From Dysidea avara (Eukaryota; Porifera; Demospongiae; Dictyoceratida; Dysideidae): a DNA stretch of 64,000 nt. The stretch's first letter is position 1, and every line of letters begins with the position of its first letter. The notes beneath the pieces are model-generated. The model had not been told where the DNA came from. It saw only the letters and a program-made list of their open reading frames with translations, and did no database searches. The DNA lies in contig NC_089281.1 in the NCBI RefSeq assembly GCF_963678975.1, positions 1 through 64,000 of the forward strand, given 5' to 3'. A program made the position numbers and the translations under genes. Shown piece by piece: positions 40,199 to 51,625 of this stretch.

Positions 40199-43100
40199 AT
40201 GGAAAGGAACCCTTTCGAGTCTAACATACATTGTCATGACTTGATCGATTATGCTGATGATCAGAGCTCTACCAATGTTTACTGTACAACTGATCATTCC
40301 CTTACCAGTGTTGAGCAATCCCTTACCAATGTTGCGGAGAGTCCAACTACTACTGCTAATGTAATAATTGCTGTTCAATCTCTTACCAATGTTGAGAGTC
40401 CAACTAGTACTGCTACTAATGCTCAGAATCCAATAACTGCTGTCCATGATCAATCCCTTACCACCGATACACAGAGTCCTATGGCTTTTCAATCTCTTAT
40501 CAGTGTTGATAGCCTTGCTACCAATGTTCACATTCCTATGGCTGTTGAGAGCCCTACTACAGTTAATAATAATGTACAGAGTCCAATGGCTGTTCAAACC
40601 CCTGCCAATGTTGAGAGCCCTACTGTTACCAATGTTCAGAGTCCTACAAGTGTTGCAGCCTGTTGCACACATAAGAGTAAGATGTGTTAGCCTAACATTA
40701 CACATTAGCATAATATGTATGTAGCTATTTTAGGCACATCAATTATTCATTGCAAGATTACAGCACCTTGTGATATTCTACATGGAGACAAAATAGTGCT
40801 AGAGTGCAATCCAGTACTTATGCAATGTACAATGAAGTTACAAGCCAATCAGAGGTTGTCAATGGTTAAAACACTAGATTGCCCTGTGAAGAATTGCCTT
40901 TCATCCAACTTGAAAAAACTTTCCAACCACTTGATTCAAGTACACCACATTAAAAGTAAAGCAAAACGAAAAAAACTGCAGCAGAAAGCGAAAAGAGTAA
41001 GCTCCAAACCCAATCCATGTGAGTAGCTACATATTATTTTCTTATAGAAAAGAAGAAACTTGGAATTATGCAGTGACAAACACCAATGTGCAACCGTTGT
41101 TAGTAAAAATATGCCAGCATAATTGTATACATATTCATACTTTATTACAGGTGCCTCAACTGCAATTGGCAAATGATATCAGCATTCACAACACTACAAT
41201 TGACAGAAGAAGTGATATGGTAAATGTATATAATATATATTCAGTGTATGTATCAATGTAATTCCTCAAGAATGCAGCTGTTGAATCATCACCTGAAATA
41301 CCTTACCGCAAACCAGTTTGCCATGCACGTATCCTTGATTCTGGAAGTGAATCTGACTGTTGTGTAAGTACTCATCACTGCATCATGTATTATTGCACAA
41401 CAGATTTACACACCTTTGACATGGTATATTATCATCTTGTAGGGTAATGGAGGAGAAATACAGACGTCATCGCCATCTGTCTTCGATATAGATGGATTCA
41501 TCGATTACCTACAGAGCTTATCTGGTGGCAATAAATCTTATGATGCAGCAAAAGCAATTGCAGCAGATATTTCATCATTTTTTGAACAAACAAGCCACTC
41601 ATCAACCAACACATATTATGATATTCTGCTTGATTCCAGCAATCTTTACAACTACATTAACCATTTGCAAAACAACAAACAATTTACAGCAAGCACTGTT
41701 TCTGAGAAGCTAAGAAGACTGCGTCAAGCTATTGAGTACACCGAGGCTAGGGAAAACAACCTTAAAGTTAACCAAGAATTGTTTAGTAGGTGTCAACTGA
41801 TTTCAAACCTTTTGGTTAAGTGGGGTAAATCCCTACACAAGGACATAGCAAAACAGAGGAGAAAACAAAATGTAATTTCACAAGAAGGGTTAGGAAAAGA
41901 AAATGTAATTTCACCCTAAGTGTAATTTCATACACTTAGGGTGTTCAATCACTGAAGAAAACAAAATGTAATTTCACCCTAAGTGTAATTTCATACACTT
42001 AGGGTGTTCAATCACTGAATGAACACCCTAAGTGTATGTATCAATGTAATTCCTCAAGAATGCAGCTGTTGAATCATCACCTGAAATACCTTACCGCAAA
42101 CCAGTTTGCCATGCACGTATCCTTGATTCTGGAAGTGAATCTGACTGTTGTGTAAGTACTCATCACTGCATCATGTATTATTGCACAACAGATTTACACA
42201 CCTTTGACATGGTATATTATCATCTTGTAGGGTAATGGAGGAGAAATACAGACGTCATCGCCATCTGTCTTCGATATAGATGGATTCATCGATTACCTAC
42301 AGAGCTTATCTGGTGGCAATTAATCTTATGATGCAGCAAAAGCAATTGCAGCAGATATTTCATCATTTTTTGAACAAACAAGCCACTCATCAACCAACAC
42401 ATATTATGATATTCTGCTTGATTCCAGCAATCTTTACAACTACATTAACCATTTGCAAAACAACAAACAATTTACAGCAAGCACTGTTTCTGAGAAGCTA
42501 AGAAGACTGCGTCAAGCTATTGAGTACACCGAGGCTAGGGAAAACAACCTTAAAGTTAACCAAGAATTGTTTAGTAGGTGTCAACTGATTTCAAACCTTT
42601 TGGTTAAGTGGGGTAAATCCCTACACAAGGACATAGCAAAACAGAGGAGAAAACAAAATGTAATTTCACAACAGCAAGTAAGAGTTGCTCACAATCCAAA
42701 TGAATTCCTGGAGAGCCCTACAATCAATGTCAGTGTAAGAGAAATTTTAGCCAAAGCTGAATCCTCAGAAATCACCAGTTTCGAGCATCTTACAGTAATA
42801 ACCTTCCTGGCAGCAAATGTGATTTTCTCTAATGCACAACGTCCAGGTGTTGTTCAGTATATGACAGTTGAGGAGTTTGAACAGAGAATAGAAACAGGAA
42901 ATAAGCAGATTTTAATAGCAGTTATGGAACACAAAACAGCCGTGCTGGGACCAGCACATATTGTCATTAGTAGTGAAGTAGAAAAACTGATGATCGGGTA
43001 CCTAAACAATGTGAGAGTGCGGGTGCATGCTTCACAACACAGTACAAGATTTTTTCTAACCTACACCGGAAATGAATTCTGCAAAATCAGCGAGAAGATA

Positions 43101-43508
43101 GCTCATGTAGCTAAACAATTCAATGTTAAAACACCAACTGCTTGCTTGCATCGTAAAGTTATATCAACAGTTGGATATGAGGAGCTCAATCCAAAGGATT
43201 ATCAATCACTGAATGAACACATGTCTCACTCACCACATATGGCATACAAATACTATCAGTTTCCAGAAATGGCAACAAAAGCAGCCACAATGCATGATCA
43301 TATAGTAAAACTGACAAAAAAGCAATACTTTACTAAAGAAGAGGATGACTTACTACTGGCAGAGTGGCCGCTAACAGTTTCCAACACTCCATCATTGGCA
43401 GTATGCAGAGAAATAATATCAAGACATAATATCAAGAAATCTGACAAACAGCTACAAGATCATTGGAGAAGTTTAAAAAAGTGTTGTCAGGATGTACAGA
43501 TGGAGTAA
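40199..43508 (+). CDS. C2H2 - tyrosine recombinase - SANT gene with internal duplication
   Basis: Exons inferred: 40199-40676, 40734-40996, 41151-41219, 41271-41363, 41443 onward, with phases agreeing. Exon 1 encodes a low-complexity Ser/Thr/Pro/Val-rich region with repeated NVESPT or NVQSP units and no SET domain. Exon 2 carries the C2H2 finger (DCPVKNCLSSNLKKLSNHL). A 640-bp segment (41244-41883) holding exons 4 and 5 is repeated at 42032-42671. In the first copy the frame dies after VISQEGLGKENVISP. The second copy leads into the full catalytic domain but has a TAA at 42321. One uninterrupted copy of the segment would give about 726 residues. As it stands, no simple splice path gives a full protein unless part of exon 5 is skipped. 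Confidence 0.65.
40734..40996 (+). CDS. C2H2 zinc-finger exon of the second YR gene
   Basis: Borders: acceptor 'gctattttag', donor 'gtaagc'. Finger Cys-x4-Cys-x10-His-x4-His (CPVKNC ... HLIQVHH) followed by a Lys/Arg/Gln-rich stretch (KSKAKRKKLQQKAKR) that may be a nuclear localisation signal. Confidence 0.65.
41244..42671 (+). repeat. Tandem segmental duplication (640 bp copies, 788-bp offset)
   Basis: 41244-41883 and 42032-42671 are almost identical; the clear difference is A41533 to T42321, creating a stop in the second copy. A 148-bp unique junction lies between them. Confidence 0.9.
41884..42031. repeat. Palindromic junction sequence inside the duplication
   Basis: 'caccctaagtgta' and 'tacacttagggtg' form an exact inverted repeat around 'atttca', present twice, and a third half-copy closes the junction. 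'caatcactgaatgaacac' also occurs in the gene's own coding sequence at 43204. It may be a filler made by template switching during the duplication. Confidence 0.65.
42231..43508 (+). CDS. YR core-binding, catalytic and SANT-like exon of the second gene
   Basis: Unlike the 28-34 kb gene, core-binding and catalytic parts are in one exon. Catalytic motifs: SNAQRPGVVQYM, MEHKTA, ACLHRKVISTVG, MSHSPHMAYKYYQ. Tail: FTKEEDDLLLAEWP ... CREIISRHNI ... LQDHWRSLKKC, a clear SANT-like pattern with two Trp. All catalytic residues present in the paralogue are kept. The TAA at 42321 lies before the core-binding domain is complete; translation from the Met at 42453 would still include the catalytic part. Confidence 0.75.
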
Positions 43509-44213
43509 CTGTATTGGAATACCAGTATTATATACCAAAACATGATAATAACATACTAAATTATCTGATTTAATTGATTTGTATAAAGGAGTTATCTACT
43601 GTGACCAGATCTGCAAAAATTAAGAAGTCTTATAGCCTTTCTAATATTCCATGTTTAACGAGTCATCACTCATCATGTGTTTAACGTATTGTCTTACAAT
43701 TACACTCAGAAATAGTGCTACATTGAGAGTGTAAGGTGACCAAAGTTTAGGCTGGTACCATGCTCACAATTCAAGTTATAGATTGCGAATTACATGCAAT
43801 TGGGAAGGCTTTAAGACCCCTTTTGCAGATCCGGTCACAAAATTCTATGAGCTTGGAGGACCATAACTTAGTGTTCAAAAAATATGATGATGTTCACAGC
43901 ATATATTAAACTATGTTGGTGCTAAGCACTGCCAAAATTTCCATTCAATTCTATTATCCAAGTTAAAACTATAAATTGTAAAAATTGGTAAATGGAACAT
44001 GCATGCTTTTTGCAAATCTGGTCATGTATACTATTCTTTGCTTATATATAAGTACTATTATACCATGAGTATACATGCCTTTTGCAAAATTTATCTACAA
44101 TAATTATATAAGGCTTATATGCAAGTGCAAACTATACAAATACAGGCATAGTTGCATACATTATTGAGAGGTAAACACAAGGGATTTTCAGGGTAAAGAC
44201 ACCAGGTTGAAAC
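43509..44213. other. Unassigned AT-rich sequence
   Basis: Contains fragments related to the 7.2-kb inverted-repeat element ('gcagatccggtcac' at 43825; 'gcaaatctggtcatg' at 44014). No gene. Confidence 0.45.
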
Positions 44214-44232
44214 CCTAACCCTAACCCTAACC
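44214..44232 (+). repeat. Telomere-type tract before module B copy 3
   Basis: 'ccctaaccctaaccctaac' abuts 'ccacgccatgacgtcag', the 5' end of module B. Confidence 0.85.
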
Positions 44233-44895
44233 CACGCCATGACGTCAGACGCTACCTAACACGTCGGCCCGAGTATCTCATACCGGGCTACCAATTCTTC
44301 ACCATAAAGTAGTACAACACTACTCTGGCAATACTAAATCCGCGTCTAAGGTTGCCTGATGAGTTTCCGGCGTAGAGCTGAAACAAAACCGGTCGTGACC
44401 AGTACGATGGATATTTATAATGGGAAATTCTCAACCCATTCGGTCTCCGTGTAGCTATTACACGACGAATTAAACTTGCCAGTCAAATAATACAACTACA
44501 CATATGGCCATACAGCTATAAACCAAATAGTGAAGATTGTGTGAGTGGCACTCCCACTTGGTGAGACTATAATAGCCACCAGCACACAGTTACATACCAT
44601 AACCCAGGATAGGTACATAGTTGCCTATACCCACTGTGAGCTACAATTACAATACCACAATCTGAGGTGTGTATATATATATATATATATATATGTATAT
44701 GTATATATATCAAAACAACATTGAGCTACTAAAGAAATACAATCTTTGTTACTATACAGCTACCAAGCTCATGCTTTGGTCAACAACTGACTAATGCATC
44801 TGTGCAATATGGTTCCTTTGCCACTTCAGCTGAGCACAACTGAATGTCTCCACTGTTTGGAGCCTATGGGACGAGCCCTTATTTTACTGTATTAT
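44233..44895 (+). mobile_element. Module B, copy 3 (flanked by telomere-type tracts on both sides)
   Basis: Collinear with 23836-24475 with small indels, mainly in the (TA)n region. Starts and ends at the same bases as copy 2, and carries CCCTAA tracts at both ends. Confidence 0.8.
44350..44400 (+). ncRNA. Hammerhead ribozyme motif B3 (core mutated)
   Basis: CTGATGA, stems I and II and CCGGTC are kept, but GAAA is AAAA (G to A at 44385), an invariant catalytic base. Confidence 0.65.
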
Positions 44896-44911
44896 AACCC
44901 TAACCCTAAGA
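44896..44911 (+). repeat. Telomere-type tract joining module B to an ORF1 fragment
   Basis: 'aaccctaaccctaag', at the position where copy 2 has the tract preceding the RT. Confidence 0.85.
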
Positions 44912-45209
44912 GAAGCCCATTGAAGAGCACACTCAATCACAGATCCCAGAAGAACACCCCCCAGAAGTTAAGATGCCACAAGAACAGCCCCAAGAAGAAC
45001 AACCCTCAGAGAGACAGATTGACAGAAGCAAAAGAGATAGATCAACTTCAGTAGAATGTATAGAAGATGAAGTAAGTAAGAAGGCCAAACAAGCAACCAG
45101 GACAGATGATAGCCACACCCCTAACAATAACCCTAAGGCGGCCACCACCACTCAAGATAACCCTAACCCTCACCAGATGGACATTAATTATAACTTGATC
45201 TACACATAA
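44912..45209 (+). pseudogene. ORF1-like fragment (5'-truncated, third subfamily)
   Basis: From about 44912 the sequence matches 27302-27545. The correct frame (44973 on) reads QPQEEQPSERQIDRSKRDRS and ATRTDDSHTPNNNP, then two broken telomere-type tracts (45128, 45160). It lacks both the ORF1 start and the coiled coil, so both ends sit at telomere-type sequence. Confidence 0.65.
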
Positions 45210-45820
45210 TAGTTTGCATGATGTAAGTGACTGACTGATTGATTGATTGTGAAAAGTTTGTATGTACTGTATGTATGTATGTGTGTATGCATGTATGTAT
45301 GTGTATGTGTATGCATATAAAAATAATATGTATGTAGAAAACTTTGAAAGGCCATAACTTGGTCATCTTTGATCCAATGACTCGAAACTATGTATCAAAT
45401 GACTCAACTCGATGAACTGAATCAGATGATGTGTAGAAATATGGGTGTCAATGGTTGAGGACATATGGAACCCCCTTGTAACCCTATTCTAATTAATGTC
45501 CACCATGGGGTTACGTAACAATGTCTAATTAATATTCGAAATCACCAGATAGACATTAATTATAAATTTACACATAATACTTTGCATGATGTAACTAACT
45601 GACCGACTGTGATGTGCAAAGTTTGTATGTAATGTATGTATGTATGCTACCATGTATGTAGAAAACTTTGAAAGGCCATAACTTGGTCATCTTTGATCCA
45701 ATGACTCGAAACTACGTATCAAACGACTCAGCTCGATGAGCCGAATCAGATGATGTGTAGAAAAGTGGGTGTCAATTGTTGAGGACGTATGGAACCCCTT
45801 GTAAGCTTGTGGCACTTATG
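45172..45820. repeat. Two tandem copies of a 3' repeat
   Basis: 'gacattaattataa', 'tttgcatgatgtaa', 'gtatgta' microsatellite and 'aaggccataacttggtcatc' occur in order at 45180-45485 and 45548-45800. The second half also follows the ORF1 fragment at 27546. Confidence 0.75.
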
Positions 45821-46934
45821 ACCTCCTGATTATAGTAAGTGCCTGTAACTTGTTTTCCTTTTAACTATTGTGCTTCTATGTGTTTCATGCACAAGCAATC
45901 ACTAAATATAACAATCTAGAGTGGTCAATTATTACCAATGTTATACATGCTTTTACAAACACATTATTTTTAATGAAACAAAAAAATATTTAATTCAATT
46001 GATTTTGCAGTGAGGCAGATGTTCTTGGAGTTCCTTAATCATCTTCATTCCATCGTTTCCCTCAATTATCAGACATTTCAAATTCCTAAATATGTAAATG
46101 AATAATTTGTGCTATTTAATTAACCCTTTAAAAACCCCACAAAAATTCAATTTGTGATTAAAACCAGTTACTTAAATAAATTAGAGTTAACCTATTAGCA
46201 CGTGTTGCATAATGTAAAAAGAATGACCTGTTCTTACTAAGAATGAAAATTTAGGTATTCTTATTCACTGTGATCATGAACATACAAAGCATTTTGTTCG
46301 CATATTCATGCTACCATTTTTTTTGACAACATCCATCTACCATATTAGATTGCACAACAGTATCACATGATAGAATAGATTACCAGATGCAGAATTTAAC
46401 AGAGTCCGATGGTTTTTACCATTTCTCAATCAATAATACAGCATTTTTGAAAGGTGTGCATCCTTCTCCATTATAGTATAGTAACTTAGATTACTTATGG
46501 TGTTGTTTCTAGGGCTCTCAGTTTCGATTAGTTTATTAATCTACTAATCATTGATTACTATTTTGATTAATTGATTAATCTATATGTAGTGAACACCATG
46601 CATATAGCATCAGCTGCCCTTAATCAATACTGTATACACAGTATAGTAGTGGTAGTCTATGTACCAGTGCTGTTTTAGTAATGCACTTGACTTTTAGCTG
46701 TAGTTATAGCTGCAAATAGAAAAATGTTTTATTTAAAGTTTTAGTTTCCATCATTAATATATAACATATTTTAGTTATACGTTTAGTTATGGATGCTAGA
46801 TTTTTATAGTTAAAAGTTTTAGTTTTAGTTGCCATCTTCATCTTAGCTTTATGAAATTTTAGATGTTACATTTCAAGAGTTTTAGTTTCAGTTATGATAG
46901 TATCTATCATGAACCATGATAGTGGGTTCATAGT
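45821..46934. other. Unassigned; 'gattaatc' and 'agttttagtt' repeats
   Basis: 46505-46590 is a cluster of 'gattaat' palindromes after 'agggctctcag'. 46680-46900 is rich in 'ttttagtt'. Both look like decayed MITEs. No gene. Confidence 0.4.
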
Positions 46935-47590
46935 AGGGATCGCCCATGTTTTTTGCAAAAATCCTAATAGAACGCACACCTAAAAACCACCTTGAAAAGC
47001 ATCCTTCAACTCAAAACAACCCTCTGGTGGTTCTTTGCAATGAGTATAGGTCCACTAGTAAGTATCAAGTGAAAAGGAAACAGTACGTGTATTTGGGACA
47101 AAACTGAAATTTGCCATTTTGAACCACGATAGTGGGTTCATAATAGGGATCGTAGTGGAATTTTTGAAAATCCTAATAGAGCAGTCACCTAAAACCAGCC
47201 TTAGAAAGCAGACTCGAGCATAAAATAACCCTCAGAAGGCTTATTATCAAACACTGAACTCAGAAAAATTGTGATATAGCAGTAAAAATGGTCTAGATGA
47301 AATTTGGAACATTCAAAAATTGCGAATATTACATGAATTGTTCATATCATGAACCACAATAGTGGGTTCATACAATAGTGGGTTCATAATAGGGATCCCC
47401 CATGTTTTTTTGCAAAAACTCTAATAGAACGCACACCTAAAAACCACCTTGGAAAGCATCCTCCAACTCAAAACAACCCTCTGGTGGTTATTTTCAATTA
47501 GTATTGGTCCACTAGTAAGTATCAAGTGAAAAGGAAACAGTATGTGCGTTTGGGACAAAACTGAAATTTGCCGTTTTGTTCATATTATTA
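46935..47590. repeat. Dispersed repeat 'agggatcgcccatgttttt', two copies plus variant
   Basis: Copies at 46935-47092 and 47389-47560, a diverged one at 47145-47280, and a further copy at 52774-52925. Shared phrases: 'cctaatagaacgca', 'ccctctggtggtt', 'ggtccactagtaagtatc'. Confidence 0.8.
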
Positions 47591-47629
47591 TTATTCTTAT
47601 TATTCATAATATTATTTTGTTTCACTCAT

Positions 47630-47860
47630 GTACAGCAAAAGTTATCCACTTTTTCGCTCTAAAAACTATATAGCCATGCTTACTGAGTCCTTCCGCGTGT
47701 CCATGACCTATTAATAAGTCCGTATTCCACAGATCGCCAACCATCTTACACCTCAAAAATTTTCTAAGTTCTCTTCGCCATTACACTATTGGCAGCAGCT
47801 CCGTATACTAAAGAAGATGTATAACAATAAAATTACAGGATTCCATTGTGTGAGCTTCTT
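47630..47860. repeat. Dispersed repeat, second copy at 49240-49460
   Basis: Shares 'actgagtccttccgcgtgtc', 'catgacc', 'aaaattacagga' with 49240-49460. Both follow 'ttattcataatattatt'-like sequence. Short open frames here are not conserved between copies. Confidence 0.7.
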
Positions 47861-48947
47861 TGGGTTTTGTTGCAGAGTTAATCAAGTACTCAACAGCACT
47901 TCTTAGACTTAGATCGCGCATAGCGTCTCTGCGTGGTGAGTATAGTCTACTTCCTGTAAGCACAGTCGCGATTCGCTACGAGCGACCATACAAGCGCTCT
48001 CTCAGAGACGTAAAGAAGTGATAGCGCTGACACCAGAGATTATTCATTGTTATGAATATAGTTTCTATAAACCATATTTCCTTTCCACGTAAAGCCTAAA
48101 GTTGGGTGGAGTCAGTATTAGTGTTAATTAAAATAGTCGTGAGTGCCATAATTGTCTGAACACATTGTGTAAACAACATGGCTTCATGCTGTTGATAACC
48201 CATGGTTTACAATAGGCATTGCAGCTATACACAGTACCTGACTGTTGTTATGAATGATGTGTGTGCATGCACATTAGCTTCAGACCTTCAGTGCTGGTCA
48301 CTGTAAAGTGTTAATAACACATAATGTTTGTGGGAAGTCATGCATTCATATATACATTTCAGCATAGATTTCTTCACTGTGGTATACTCAATGAATACAA
48401 TACTCACATGAACAACAAACTCTAGCTACACAAACTATATACTACTGTGCACCAGTGAGCCAATGTTGTAGTCCATGCACCTATGGAAAATCTGTATATG
48501 ATTCTTCTTATTGTGTACGGTCTTGGCTGAAATAATAAATGCACAGCCACTGACTATTTTAACTTACAATTATATGCTTGTCAGAGTTCCATGTCTTCAA
48601 TTGCCTTATGACAGGTAGCTATAGCTCAGTATCATACCATTTGGTGTGTGTATATTCATGAACACTGCATTAGGATGCTAATGTGAGTAAGAGACTAGAG
48701 TCCTGACACATGCAGTAAGACAAGTTAGACAACAGCTGCTCACTGTTGTGTGTAATGTATAGTCTCGTCCACAGTCAAGAGCAGTCAGGTAAATACTCTA
48801 ATAATGCAATCAAGTGTGTCTGATAACAACAAAGCTTACACTGAACTTGACAGCCACTAATTGTAAACTGCTCTACGTATATCTACAACAATTATCATTA
48901 TCAGTAAAACAAATCCATTACTGGATTAATAAAAAGTACACAAGCTA
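47861..48947. other. Unassigned sequence
   Basis: Includes the reverse-complement relative (48283-48319) of the 3.09-kb repeat and a CTCTAAT motif near 48798. No gene. Confidence 0.4.
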
Positions 48948-49214
48948 GATGAATAAAAATTGGAAATTTTAAAGTGGGAATAGGGATCGCTGAAAAGTCA
49001 CCAAACAAGAAGGGATCGCTGGGGTGGTAATGCAAACCACAATTCCCTATTTTGACTCCGTCATAAATATTTAGTTACATGCTCCCCTGAGTCATTTTAA
49101 AATGAGTCAAAATAGGGATTTGTGGTTTGCATTACCACCCCAGCAATCCCTTCTTGTTTGGTGACTTTTCAGCGATCCCTATTCCCATTTTAAAATTTCC
49201 AATTTTTATTCATC
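48948..49214. mobile_element. Foldback element, 111-bp arms
   Basis: Arms 48948-49058 and 49104-49214 are near-perfect inverses, with markers 'gaatagggatcgctg', 'gaagggatcgctgggg' and 'aaaccacaa'. The loop is 45 bp. Related to the larger pair at 51962-52263. Confidence 0.85.
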
Positions 49215-49460
49215 TTTATTATTCATACTATTATTATTTTGTTTCACTCGTGTACAGCCCAAGGCTTCCATTTTTTCGCGATAAAAACTACACAGCCTTA
49301 CTCACTGAGTCCTTCCGCGTGTCCATGACCCATTAATTAACCCGTACTCCACAGATCACTAACCGGCCTCCACCTCGATAAATTTCTAAATTCTTTGCCA
49401 TCGCCTGCTGTTCTGTATACGGAAGAAGCCGTAAAAGAACAAAATTACAGGATCTTGTGT

Positions 49461-50953
49461 GCTCAGGATGCGTATTGTTCAACTATGGTGTTTATAACGT
49501 TAATAGATGGCAGATTGAAGTTGTGCAGCACTCTTTTACCTTACAAGATCGCCATAATAGGGTCTCTAGTGAGCTGCCCGTCTTTGCTACAAGCTGTTCA
49601 AGCAGGCATCCAGTTTATTCTTCTTCCTAGCCATCACAGTGAGTGCTTTGTTTGTCCATTATAGGTGGAAGATAAATGGTAGCGCTGATATCATGGCTGC
49701 TTTTCACACGCAAAAAAGGTTGGGTGGGGTGTTTATTACAACCCTACCATTTAAAATATTTTGTGGTCTAACCACATATCATCAACAACTCTCCCATATG
49801 GTATCCATGTCATAAATCCATGTCATAAACAACTTACAGAGTGTGAAGCCTGACAGTCTTATATGGGAGGATTGTGTGCTACTGTGCTTATGTCACTGTA
49901 ACTACCTACTATGTACTTATTTTAGCACATTCTCCGATCAGCTAGTGACATTGACAGTTGCAAACATTTAGCTATGACCGCATGCTAACCAGACTTTGCT
50001 GACTATACCTATGGTGTTCCACTTTATGACACACTGCTGCTAGCAGGCTACACCTAGGCTTTCCAGGGCTAGAGCCCAGTCTAATTCCTGGCAATTAAAA
50101 CTCAATATGCCAGTTTAAAGTATTCCTGCATGGGTAATGACTGCCAAATCCCTGGTAATCATGCAAGACTGGCTACGCCATGCACTGGCCACTAGTAGTG
50201 ACATTGTGATTTGTACATGCAGACACCGGCATAGGAAGACTTTTCGGCCAAGCCTAGCCATCTCCTATTTGCTTGATTAATACCAACTCACAGTGTTGCT
50301 GCTGTATTCAGCCCTGTTCATACGTGCATTTATACAAAGGTGCTGTAAAGCGTCATCGCTACAATAATAGCACTACAGCTACAATGTATAGCTATCTCTT
50401 CACTACCTATTCTGCTAGACAACTCTACACTTATAATGCACATGCTTGATGTATACATCGTTCTTCTCTTTTTTTTTAAAAATGGACTCTACAGGAATTA
50501 TAACACTAACAGTTACCATTCTTATAAATTGTATCATAGAGTTTCATTCTTGTCTTTCTGTTAGAATAAACACCTAAGACATCTTGTTCTTCTTCAAGTC
50601 TCCTGTGCTGTCATGAACACTGTCTCCTGTATGATAGGTGCACAATCAGTAATTCTTCTGACAGATAGGTAGCTCACATAGTAGTGTGTTTTCAGCAATG
50701 GCACCAAGTGTGACGATGATGGCTCAAACACTGAGTATAGACTAGGAATTAATGTATCCTGCCTTATATTTTGTGTGTGTACAAATCAGGATGAAAATAC
50801 AGTCTTTATCATAGATTACAAAATTAATATTGCATTAACATATCTAATGAGTTAGCCTTTTAAACTAAGGAATCTCTGTTAGCTTACTGCACTAATGTAT
50901 CAATTAACTTATAATCTGTAAATGGATTTGGAATAAAGTACACAAACTAGACA
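49461..50953. other. Unassigned sequence
   Basis: No supported gene; the frame at 49395-49664 has no domain. Ends with sequence ('ggatttggaataaagtacac') repeated at 51938 beside the second foldback. Confidence 0.4.
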
Positions 50954-51148
50954 TACCGTAGATTCCCTAAAAATTCGGCAGAAATAAATTAATTTCGTTC
51001 GTGTCTGGCCGAACAATTAGGAAAAAATGTACCAACCCAGTGCTATTGTCGAATTTTTAGGGATCTATCCCTAATACAGTCTGCACACTTCATGGCTATG
51101 TTATTTGCGATCCATTTACTGCTTACTTTATGAATTCTTTCTACAGGA

Positions 51149-51296
51149 ACCAACAGGAATGCCTTGAGGCTGAGCTGACGATACCACAACACTCACTTGG
51201 CCGCAGCGCTATATACTATGATTGCCTACATTATCCAGGAGGGATGGTCAATGTCAATACTACATCGCTTTTGAATGCAATCACCCAAACGTAATA
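51149..51296 (+). pseudogene. Captured exon-like fragment, unknown
   Basis: After a good acceptor ('ttctttctacag') an open stretch reads NQQECLEAELTIPQHSLGRS ... YPGGMVNVNTTSLLNAITQT to a TAA. Family not recognised. Confidence 0.35.
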
Positions 51297-51348
51297 TTAA
51301 GGATTTCAACAAGTAATAAAAAATAGAAACCACAATCAATAATATTAT

Positions 51349-51625
51349 TAAACTATCTCGTGATAAATCTCGCTATCAGATGCTGCATAAAGTGTTCCAT
51401 GGCTTAACAAAGCGTTATCTGTGGGGGTATCATGTTAAAAGGAGATGTGGGGCCAGGAGAGCTGTGAACAGAAACGAAGATCGTTTTGCAGTAGCCATGA
51501 TGTCTCACGATGATATCATTGAGTACGTTCCCTGAACAATCTCACACTTGGTACTTCATCCAGCATCGAGGTAGCATATCGTGTGAAGTCACAGGGAATC
51601 CTCAGTACTCAAGAGACCTTCGTTA
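51349..51625 (+). pseudogene. HIRAN-like domain fragment inside the MITE
   Basis: Reads YLWGYHVKRRCGARRAVNRN, then EDRFAVAMMSHDDIIEYVP. After a one-base shift at the TGA near 51532 it continues SHTWYFIQHRGSISCEVTGN. The 'N..D..AVAV' core, 'I...VP' and 'G.I.CEVTG' order is that of HIRAN domains, which bind DNA 3' ends or stalled forks in helicases and occur as stand-alone proteins in sponges and cnidarians (from memory). The frameshift suggests a dead captured copy. Confidence 0.5.

Noticed and set aside
49127-49664. Two open frames near the first foldback
   Set aside because: Not conserved in the related repeat at 47.63-47.86 kb; no domain.
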